Shown here: piece after piece, positions 1 through 7,800 of the stretch
How positions within the stretch are numbered: the first letter of the stretch is position 1
Layout of the letters: each line of letters begins with the position of its first letter
Source of the DNA: Akkermansiaceae bacterium
GTDB lineage: Bacteria > Verrucomicrobiota > Verrucomicrobiia > Verrucomicrobiales > DEV007
Length of the DNA stretch: 64,000 nt
Assembly: GCA_024233085.1 (NCBI GenBank)
Contig: JACKQC010000003.1
Coordinates: 1-64,000 of the forward strand
Direction of reading: 5' to 3'
Program-made: the position numbers and the translations under genes
Notes under the pieces: model-generated
Databases searched by the model: none
The model's input: the letters and a program-made list of their open reading frames with translations, nothing else
What the model was told of the DNA's origin: nothing

Positions 1-12
1 AAGGCGCAGCAC

Positions 13-120
13 CACAACCGCCTGACCCGCTTCGAGTCGAACTTTCACCGTGATTACAACGCTCAAACTACAGTCAACGCGCGGCTGCCGTCAGGCGGTT
101 GGTGTGCTATGACGTTATGC
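13..120 (+). other. integron attC-like site 1 (left part may lie outside the window)
   Basis: The segment folds on itself: 15-26 (CAACCGCCTGAC) is the exact reverse complement of 90-101, a 12-bp stem. It ends in the core box GTTATGC at 114-120, which opens the next cassette. In integrons the end of an attC site is a G/TT recombination point, and the box that starts a cassette is complementary to the R'' box at that cassette's own 3' end. That rule holds here (GTTATGC at 114, GCATAAC at 713). The fifth base of the box departs from the GTTRRRY consensus. The R'' box of this first site was not located and may lie beyond the window edge. Confidence 0.75.
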
Positions 121-136
121 CAAGAAATCACCTGCG

Positions 137-718
137 ATGAAGCACCGTGTCGTCCAGCGAATCCCATCTAAGGAGGAGTTCCAGAACGTGATCGACGACG
201 AACTCGGGTTTCTCGTTGCGGAGCATGGATTCTCATCAGAGCGGAACCCATCCAACGACTTCGAGAGAACGTTTGCTCGCGACCAATGCGTTTTCCGTGT
301 TCTTGGAGGAGGGTATGGAGAGAACGCTTGGTTGGAGATCGACGTCGATGGCAAGCATGTGCCGTGGTATCTTGTCGCCCCGAACATGCAAACGCGCATG
401 ACTCCGGCCACCGATGCTCCACAATTGGACGACATCCGGGACATTGCCGCCCGTGCGAGGGAGTATTTCCGCCCTCTCTTGACTGGGGACTATTCAATCG
501 CCGAGTCCGCTTGGGCGAGAGACATAGAGCTTTTCGATGCGGCCAGGCAGCGACGGGAAGCAGATCCCAAGGGCACGTTCTTCAGTGACGCCGATCGTCT
601 TTGGAAGAACAAGAAGTGGAGCGACCTTGTAACGCACCTGGCGTCCACAGATTACAAGCTTTCCAAGACTTGGAACCAGCGCTTTGATGAAGCGCGCACA
701 ATGACCAACAAGGCATAA
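137..718 (+). CDS. integron cassette ORF 1, unknown protein (193 aa)
   Basis: I do not recognise the family. The ORF starts 17 bases after the cassette-opening box GTTATGC, and its stop codon TAA lies inside the R'' box GCATAAC (713-719) of the following attC-like site. This tight fit between gene and recombination site is typical of a gene cassette. The product is soluble: no signal peptide or membrane segment is visible. The first 110 residues look like a mixed alpha/beta domain (FRVLGGGYGENAWLEIDVDG, then VPWYLVAP), and the C-terminal 80 are helical and charged. Base composition is visibly less GC-rich than downstream genes, which fits transfer. Cassette genes usually lack their own promoter and depend on one near the integrase, expected to the left of this window. 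Confidence 0.75.
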   Translation: MKHRVVQRIPSKEEFQNVIDDELGFLVAEHGFSSERNPSNDFERTFARDQCVFRVLGGGYGENAWLEIDVDGKHVPWYLVAPNMQTRMTPATDAPQLDDIRDIAARAREYFRPLLTGDYSIAESAWARDIELFDAARQRREADPKGTFFSDADRLWKNKKWSDLVTHLASTDYKLSKTWNQRFDEARTMTNKA

Positions 719-838
719 CAAGTCGCGGATGATCAACTGCCTGCGCGCGTTGAGTCGAACGCCAAATGAACATTTCAACCCTAACCCTGAAGTCGGAGCG
801 CGCTGTCGGCAGGCAGTGACATCGCTTTGACGTTGTGC
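713..838 (+). other. integron attC-like site 2
   Basis: R'' box GCATAAC at 713-719 complements GTTATGC at 114-120 at the start of the same cassette. The site ends with GTTGTGC at 832-838, which opens the next cassette. Inside, ACTGCCTG (736-743) pairs with CAGGCAGT (810-817), and a GC-rich core follows on each side with imperfect pairing. At about 120 bp it lies within the known size range of attC sites. Confidence 0.8.
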
Positions 839-844
839 AAAGGA

Positions 845-1234
845 ATGGATTCTCCCTCTGAGATTATTTGGCCATCCGCGTGGAGCGGTAATTCGGTCAT
901 TGACTGCGGCGCGAACGGTCGGATGCAGGCAGAACTAACCACAGACGGCGACGTAATTCCGATTCACCGAGAGATCTTCACTGAAATCATTTCTCACTGG
1001 GACGAGATTTGGGAGATCGTCGAAGATATGGTCACAGGCATGGGCGAAGGATGCGATGACCTTCCAGAGCTACGCCATCCCTCCGCAAAGATTCTCGTTT
1101 CGCTTCCGAATGAGCGAATCGGCCAAGGTGTTTCATGGTCGGTTGCTGTGGAGTTTCCGGACCATGGAAGCACTTGGAATGTCGGGTTTGACGGATGGGA
1201 CTATTCCGAAGATGGAACGCAGCCCATCTACTGA
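845..1234 (+). CDS. integron cassette ORF 2, unknown acidic protein (129 aa)
   Basis: I do not recognise the family. The ORF begins at the ATG at 845; an in-frame ATG at 827 lies upstream of the recombination box and would run through it, so 845 is preferred. The protein is small, soluble and acidic, rich in Trp, Asp and Glu (stretches such as HWDEIWEIVEDMV and GFDGWDYSEDG), with no signal peptide. It ends 17 bases before the R'' box GCACAAC (1251-1257), which complements GTTGTGC at 832, so gene and site form one cassette. It is probably the last cassette of the array, because no further matched R'' box was found downstream. Confidence 0.7.
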   Translation: MDSPSEIIWPSAWSGNSVIDCGANGRMQAELTTDGDVIPIHREIFTEIISHWDEIWEIVEDMVTGMGEGCDDLPELRHPSAKILVSLPNERIGQGVSWSVAVEFPDHGSTWNVGFDGWDYSEDGTQPIY

Positions 1235-1250
1235 CGGGCCAGACCAAAGC

Positions 1251-1317
1251 GCACAACAATAAAGGGTGTGGCGAAGGCGGAGCGTGGCGGGGTCTTCGAC
1301 TACACCCATGGTTGAAC
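1251..1317 (+). other. integron attC-like site 3 (short, last of the array)
   Basis: R'' box GCACAAC at 1251-1257, R' box GTTGAAC at 1311-1317, the latter a perfect match to GTTRRRY. Between them GGGTGTGGCGAAG (1264-1276) pairs with CTTCGACTACACCC (1294-1307) with one bulge and one mismatch, leaving a loop of about 17 bases. At 67 bp it is a compact site of the classical kind. It marks the 3' end of the visible array. Confidence 0.8.
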
Positions 1318-1823
1318 AAGCCCGTCGAGTATGCGGGCAGTGTTTGGAGGCTTGTCAGGATTTCGCGCTGACGATGCCTGGGATCGGGAGATGCGAGGAC
1401 GGAGTTTCGCTGAATCGAGGCGGGACCGGTGGGGAGAGGTCGGTTTTTGGGCCGGATTTCGGGAGGGCGGTGGGGCGTGGGCGCGACGCGTCCGCGCCGG
1501 CGGCGAAGGCCACCGGATCACGCTGGCCGGTGGGGTCGGACGCTCGCATCATGAGGCGGGGGGAGGACCACGATCCTTGGGCCGGTAGGCGGGGGGGAGG
1601 CGCATGAGGCGGGGCATCGCCTTTTGGCAGCAGGGACACGGCGGCCTCGCCCCACCGCCATCCGCGGTTGGACGAGGTCGCCGCGGAATCACGGGCGCGG
1701 GGACAACGGCTCAGCTCCGCCGCTTCCTCCCCGCCGAAGCCGAAGGAAGCGGGAGGCGATGCCGTTCCGGAGTGGCCCGCGAAATTTCCAGCCTTTCCCG
1801 GGCGGTCAGTCCCTCGCGACAAG
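1318..1823. other. gene-free stretch after the cassette array
   Basis: No convincing gene. Open frames here are GC-rich and lack any recognisable domain or plausible start. At about 1629-1665 a short segment (GGCGGCCTCGCCCCACC) resembles one arm of the MITE-like element at 54853-55176, so part of the stretch may be repeat debris. Confidence 0.5.
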
Positions 1824-4061
1824 TCACTCCCCCGCGAAAAAAGTCCGGGGGTCCACCCCCGCCAGGCGAATGACGCCCTCCGCTTCGGCGCCGTCGTGCC
1901 ACATGACGAGGAGATTGTCGCCGATCTTTCGGATGGCCTTCTCGCCGGCGGATTCGTGCAGGAGTCGGATGTCCCACGCGGCGTCGAGATTCTCCGAGTC
2001 GGCGGGTCGGGCGAGATACAGGGCCGATCGGGCGCTGGCTTTGGCCAGGATCAGCGGCGATCCCTCATCGAGGATCAGGGTCTCGGGATAAAACAGTCCG
2101 GGAGCACCGTCGGGATTGACGCGGTGACGCCGCCAGGCGCCCGCGCCGGACGGGTCAGGGCAGGTCGCGAAAAACAGGGCTCCGCTTTCTTCCTCGTGGT
2201 GGGTCACGGCCACGCCCTCCCTCCATTGGTTGACCCATCCGCTCTGGCGGCTCGGGCGGCCGAGATCGCGGATGTCATCGGCTTCCCATTGGCTTCCGTC
2301 GGGGTCGCGGGCACGCACGTAATAGAGGCCGTCCTCGGGAAAGGACGCGTAGAGGATCGCGGGAAACCCGTGCACCTCCGTCAACCGGGAGCGAAATCCG
2401 AAATGCGACACGGTTTCAGCCTCGGGCCGCCGGTGGACCACGACCGTTCGCCAGCTCGCGGCATCCGCCGGGTCGGCCGACCAGGCGTATTTGAGGTGCC
2501 CGTGGGCGTAGTCGCTGTAGGATATTCCAACGACGCCGCTGGAAAACACGTGAACGCGGTTGCTGTTTCCCACCCGGTCGCCCGCCGAGTCGACGGTGAC
2601 CAGCTTCCAGTCCGACGGGCCGAGGGGCGTCGCCGAGTCGGCGACCGCGACCATGAGGTTGCCTCCGTCGATGGTTTCATAGGCGAGGATCGGGCGGCCT
2701 TTCCAGACGGCGAGGGAGAGGTGCCGGTAGGTGGCGCCGGCTTTTTCCAGGGAAAAGCTCGCCCAGTGCGAGGCCCGGGAGAGATCCCCGCGAAAGGGGA
2801 AACTGAAATGGAGCCGGTCCTGGCCGTCCCGGTAGGCCGCGCGGGGCAATCCGCCGCCGACCACGGCGACATCGACATCGTGGTCCAGGCCCAGCCCGGG
2901 CCGGCGGTCGAGCACGATGGGGTCGAAGGCCGAAACCGTCACCTTTCCCGTCGCGCCCGGCAGCGAGAGCCGCCCGTGTTCATCGGGAAGGGTCATCGTC
3001 GCGATCTCCGGGGCTCCGGCGCCGGCGCCGCGCGGTCGGGCGAACCATCCGCGCCTACCCGCCTGGACGAGCAGCAGCAGCATCGCGAGCGCCGTGCCCG
3101 TCGCCAGGACGATTCGCGATCTCCGTCCGGCGCCCGGACGGCGGCGACCCGTGCCGAGGATCTCGACATCCTCCTTGACCGCGCGGGCCTCCTGGTAGCG
3201 CCGCTCGGGCTCCTCGTCCATGGCCTTCAGGACGACATCGTCGACCCGCACATCGATCCGGATTTTCCGGGAAGGCGGGGCGAAATGGCCGCGGGGCCGC
3301 GAGCCGGTCAGCAGCTCGTAAAACATGACCCCGAGACTGAAGATGTCGGCGCGGTGATCGGTTTTCTCGGTTTCGCCCCGGAGGATTTCGGGGGCGACGT
3401 AGTCGAGGGTTCCCACGGCGGAGCCCGCGTTGGTGAGGGAGGAGAGGGCCTCGATTTCGTCGAGGCGGCACAGTTTGGCCAGCCCGAAATCGCCCACCTT
3501 GACCTGTCCGTCCGCGGTGAGAAAGATGTTGGCCGGTTTGATGTCGCGGTGGACGTATCCCTGGGAATGCGCGTGCTGCAGGGCCTCGCAGATCTGGCAG
3601 ACGATTCCGAGGGCCTCCCCGGTCTCGACCGCTCCGCGCGCGATCAGCTCGTGGAGGTTGCTGCCGTCGACGTGCTCCATCACCAGGTAATAGAGGCCGG
3701 TCTCCTCGTGCTGGCCGAAGTCATAAACATGGACCACGTGGGGGTGACTCAGCTTCGCCATGGTTCGCGCCTCGCGGGCGAATCTTTCCGCGAATTCCGG
3801 GTCCGCGTCGAGGTCGGGAGGCAGGATCTTGATGGCCACGCTGCGATCGAGGGATTGCTGGGTGGCCCGGAAGACCGCTCCCATGCCGCCGCGGCCGAGG
3901 AATTCCCGGATTTCGAATCCCGGGAGGAAATCGCCAAGCTCCTCGACCGTCGGTGGCCGCCACTGAGCGCCCGGCACGGCGGCGGCGGCCTCGATCGCGC
4001 AGGCCATCAGGCCGGCGGGATCGTGCTCGGGGGTCCCGGGCGACTGGCGGTTGGGTTTCAT
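1824..4061 (-). CDS. transmembrane serine/threonine protein kinase with extracytoplasmic propeller-like domain
   Basis: 745 residues. The N-terminal 340 form a Pkn2-type kinase: glycine loop GRGGMG (about 56), lysine in VAIKIL, catalytic HRDIKPAN, DFGLAK and YVAPEIL are all intact, so it should be active. One membrane helix follows (around residues 345-365, TGTALAMLLLLVQ). The remaining 380 residues carry repeated Tyr/Trp-rich beta motifs (YYVRARDPDG, KYAWSADPAD) and probably form a sensory beta-propeller outside the membrane. The start ATG (4061) overlaps the stop of the upstream sigma factor gene in the four bases ATGA, implying translational coupling. Inference: it controls or senses for that ECF sigma factor, as kinase-linked sigma factors do in planctomycetes and verrucomicrobia. 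A longer open frame upstream only overlaps the sigma gene and was not used. Confidence 0.9.
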   Translation of the reverse strand: MKPNRQSPGTPEHDPAGLMACAIEAAAAVPGAQWRPPTVEELGDFLPGFEIREFLGRGGMGAVFRATQQSLDRSVAIKILPPDLDADPEFAERFAREARTMAKLSHPHVVHVYDFGQHEETGLYYLVMEHVDGSNLHELIARGAVETGEALGIVCQICEALQHAHSQGYVHRDIKPANIFLTADGQVKVGDFGLAKLCRLDEIEALSSLTNAGSAVGTLDYVAPEILRGETEKTDHRADIFSLGVMFYELLTGSRPRGHFAPPSRKIRIDVRVDDVVLKAMDEEPERRYQEARAVKEDVEILGTGRRRPGAGRRSRIVLATGTALAMLLLLVQAGRRGWFARPRGAGAGAPEIATMTLPDEHGRLSLPGATGKVTVSAFDPIVLDRRPGLGLDHDVDVAVVGGGLPRAAYRDGQDRLHFSFPFRGDLSRASHWASFSLEKAGATYRHLSLAVWKGRPILAYETIDGGNLMVAVADSATPLGPSDWKLVTVDSAGDRVGNSNRVHVFSSGVVGISYSDYAHGHLKYAWSADPADAASWRTVVVHRRPEAETVSHFGFRSRLTEVHGFPAILYASFPEDGLYYVRARDPDGSQWEADDIRDLGRPSRQSGWVNQWREGVAVTHHEEESGALFFATCPDPSGAGAWRRHRVNPDGAPGLFYPETLILDEGSPLILAKASARSALYLARPADSENLDAAWDIRLLHESAGEKAIRKIGDNLLVMWHDGAEAEGVIRLAGVDPRTFFAGE

Positions 4062-4822
4062 GATCTTCCCATCGCCCACGCCAGGTGGCGAAGCTCCTCC
4101 TCGACATCGGCGCCGGGCTCGAGGGTTTCGCGCACCTCGTCGCGCACGAGCGCCTGGAAACGCCGTTTCAACCGGTGCAGGGCGATCCGCGCCGCGTTCG
4201 GCGAAATTCCCAGCTCCGCGGCCACTCGTTCCGAGGGATGCTCGTTCGGCTGGGACAGTTGCGGACTCAGTCGGGCGAAGAGTTCGCCCTTGCCCCGGTC
4301 GCGGTATTCCGCCTCCAACCGGCCCAGGCCGCGGGTCAGCAGTTCGCAGGCCCAGCGCCGGTCGAAGGCCTCGTCCGGCGACTCGGATTCGGCGGCGATT
4401 TTCTCCGCCATCGGCAGCTCGTCGGCCTGATCGGCGTCGATGAAGACGAAGCGCGCCATTCCGCCCCGTTTCCGCGCCGATTGCCGTTCCCACTCGCTGG
4501 CGAGGTGGTTTTTCAGCGAGCGCAGGAGGTAGTTCCGAAGGCGTCCCCGGTCTTTGCTCAGGTGTTCGAAGAACGACCCGGCGAGTATCCTTTCGAAGAA
4601 GCTCTGGACCAGATCCTCGGCCTCGGCGCCGGACTTGCCGGTTTGCCGGATGAAGTGGAACACGGGGCGCCAGTAACAACGGCACAGCTCCTCGAGCGCG
4701 CGCGCGGATTCTTCCTCCCCTCCTTTCGCGGACGGGCGCTGGACGGCGAGCACCAAGCTCCACCGGGTCTCGGGAAACGGGCTCTGTCTCTCCGGGTCGC
4801 TCATCGTCTCGCTTCGATTCAA
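4058..4822 (-). CDS. RNA polymerase ECF-type sigma-70 factor
   Basis: 254 residues. Region 2 is visible around residues 45-115 (YWRPVFHFIRQ, EAEDLVQSFFERIL, LRNYLLRSLKNHL) and region 4 at 190-240 (SERVAAELGISPNAARIALH, then a basic helix). Many planctomycete and verrucomicrobial ECF factors share this layout. Translation starts 9 bases after the stop of the large secreted-protein gene and ends overlapping the kinase start, so the three are probably cotranscribed. A start at the second Met (residue 7) is also possible. No anti-sigma gene is visible; the kinase may fill the regulatory role (inference). Confidence 0.9.
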   Translation of the reverse strand: MNRSETMSDPERQSPFPETRWSLVLAVQRPSAKGGEEESARALEELCRCYWRPVFHFIRQTGKSGAEAEDLVQSFFERILAGSFFEHLSKDRGRLRNYLLRSLKNHLASEWERQSARKRGGMARFVFIDADQADELPMAEKIAAESESPDEAFDRRWACELLTRGLGRLEAEYRDRGKGELFARLSPQLSQPNEHPSERVAAELGISPNAARIALHRLKRRFQALVRDEVRETLEPGADVEEELRHLAWAMGRS

Positions 4823-4831
4823 CGGGCGGGG

Positions 4832-7800
4832 TCAGCGCGATTCAAGTGTGAATGTCCCCGGCTCGCGTATCCCGGTGAGGTGATGCCCCTTGACCAGGTC
4901 CCCGAAGACGACTCCGCGAAACACGGAACGCTCCCCTCCATCCAGCGGCAGCGTTCCGGTCACTTCGCCGGTGCGCCGATTCACGAGAACCCGCAAACGG
5001 TCCGGACCGTAGTGGCGAATCCGGTCCCGTTGGTCCCAGGTGACCACGCGTTCGATCCGCCCGTTGACCTCGGGCGGGAGTGCGTCCTCCAGCACCACCC
5101 GGGCGTTGTGCGGGGAATCGAGCAGCCCCGGCAGACTCCGCTCTCCGCGGCCGGGCGGGATCCACGCCATCCCGCGGCCGAGCATCCTCCCGGAAAAGCC
5201 GAACGGAAACCGCGACTCGCGCGGGTCGGCGAATTTCACCCAGCGGGCGAGGCTGCCGATCTCGTCGCCGAGAAATTCGCACTGGGCCGAGAAGTAGCCC
5301 CGGAGGGGCCGCGACCCGTAGATTTGCGTGAAGAACTGCCATTTTTCGTCCTCCGAAAGGGTGTTGGCAAACGAAACCCGTGTGCCGTCCGAGAGACGGG
5401 CCTGGCCGAGGACCCGGCCGCTCGCCTGAACGGAAACGAGGAGGTAGGAGTGCCCCCGGGGCGCCGTGAAGAACGGCTGATCGTAGAGCAGGAGGTGGCG
5501 ACCGGTCCGCGGGCTCGAATTGGTCCGCGAATTCCAAAACTGCCGCGAAAGGACATATTCAGCCCAAGTGTCCACCACCGCCCGCAGGCGGCGGACACCG
5601 CCGGCGGTTTCGCGAATCTCGAGGACGACGCCGACTTCGTCCCCGTTCCGTGCCCGGGCGTTTCCGGAGAAACTCCCGTCGGCGGCGAAGGTCCCCCGCA
5701 GCCCATAGCGCTGTCCGGCGTGCAGGAAGGCCGTCGAGAATCCGCCGTCGCTCCGGACGCGCATGTTGAGAAAAGAACCCGCCCCGGGGGCGCCGTCCCC
5801 GTAACTGAAATAGGCGCCGGCCGCGTCCGCGGAGAGAGGCGCCCGTACCCCGACATCCGCCAGGGGCGCATCCACCTCGAAGGCGACGTCCCGGGAGGCG
5901 CCCAACGGCAGCGAACCCGGAAAATCGAAGTCGCCCCCCTCGATCGCCAGGAGCCCGGCGCCCGCCGGGTCGAGGAAGGAACCACCCACGAGATTTTGTT
6001 TCTGAAACACGACGCCGGCGAAGGAAAAGGCCGTGGCGCCGTCGCGATAAGCGCCGGCAATCGTCCCCGTCCTGGAATTGACTCTCGCCGCGAACCGCTC
6101 GGGTCCCCGATAACCGATCCGGTTGCGTTCCGACCACCGGATGATCAGCGTCTCGATTTTCCCGGGATCGTTGCCGATTCCCACAAAAGAAACCCGGGCG
6201 TTGCGCTCGGAATTCTGGCCCAACCCGCCGAGTATCGCCTGTCCCGGCCCGGGATCTTCGAAGCGGGAACCCACCCCGACCGGATGCAGATCGAATCCGT
6301 CCGGGAATCGCGAGTCCCGCGGATTGGCGGGCCGGTTCCAGTGGAATTTTCCCTCGAAATCGGACAAGCCCGTCGGGTTCATCGCCAGGCTGCCCGCGAA
6401 AACGCCGCCGGTCGATCTTCCCGCCCGAACCGGCTGATAGAACGACCATTCGCCGTCCTGGGACAACGCCGCGCTCTTCGAAAATCGCGTTCCGTCCGCC
6501 AGCCGCCACTGCATGCGCACCCGTCCGCCAGGATCCATCGTGACGACCGCCCAACTGTCACCCCGCGGCAGCGGATCTCCCGCCGCATTCTCCGGCAGCG
6601 GCGCCAGGGCGGTGTAGCGACCCGCGTGGGGCGACGGATTTCGGGTGGGATCGAAAACGTTCCGCGTCAGGAAAAAGTCGGCGACCCGCGGCTGGGCGCC
6701 GTCTTCGGCGACCGATCCCGTCAGCCGGACGGCCCCGGTGTCGGTGCGCTCGATGCCGATAAAGAAATCGAGCAGGCGACCGCTCCCCAGCGCACGCCGC
6801 TCGGCGAAAACATGGTTGGCGCCATCGAACTCGAACCGGCCCCTGAGCGCGAGACGCTCGCCCCGCCACCAGAGCGAGGCCGAAAACGTCCCGTCTTCCC
6901 GGACGCGAAAGCCGTCGATTTTTCCAAGGACCGATCCCGGGCCCACCTCCCACAAGATACCGGCATAGGCGCCCGGACCTTCCGCGGGCGAGATCCACTC
7001 GTCGCGGTTTCCGCGGAACCAGACGGGGGAATTCGGGCCCGCCACCTCGCCGACAGCCGCGTCGTCATCGAGGATGGTGCCTTTCACGCTCCCTTCGAAG
7101 ACGCTCTGATTGCCCGTCGGCAGCACCACCACGGTGAAGGTCTCGTCACTCTCCGGAACCGCGTCGTCCAGGATCCGAATGGGAACTACGGCTCGAGTCT
7201 CTCCCGCCGGGATCGTGAACTCTCCGTCGCTCGCCACGAAGTCCTCGCCCTCCCGCGCGTCGTCGTCCGGGTCGCTTCGCAAAACCAGAACGCGGGCCGT
7301 CATCGATGCGGGAGCAGCCCGTGTCAGGCGCAACTCGAAATCGTGATCGCGGCGTTCTTCCGGAAAAGTCATGGCTTCCACGAAGAACTCGGTCGGCATT
7401 TCCACCGCTCCGATGTCGGGCGGTCCTTCTTCCCGCGGATTTCCCCGCTGATCGGTCTCGGGCGTGTCACCCGTCACTTCAGCTCCGTCAATGGCGGGGC
7501 TGTCGGGCCGGAGACCGAAGAAGGGCGTCATTTCGCCGAACGGCTCCTGAAGAGGCGTCAGCAGCGGATCGACATCGAGGATCGTGCCGTTCCCCGAGGC
7601 GGTCAGGTTCTGGGTGTTGCGGACGATGTTGTTTCCGGTGAGATCCACGAAACCTTCGAAGTCGACCGGGTGTCCCGCGATCAGGCTGTTCTCCAGAATC
7701 AGCAGGTTCGGACTCGCGTTTCTGGAACGAATCGCAACCGTCGCCAGATCGTTTCCCGCGATGGTGCAATGTCGCAAATACCATTCACTTTCCGAGGTGA

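Noticed and set aside
1668..4430. A 920-codon plus-strand open frame opposite the kinase
   Set aside because: Antisense artefact of high GC; the kinase motifs on the minus strand are unmistakable.
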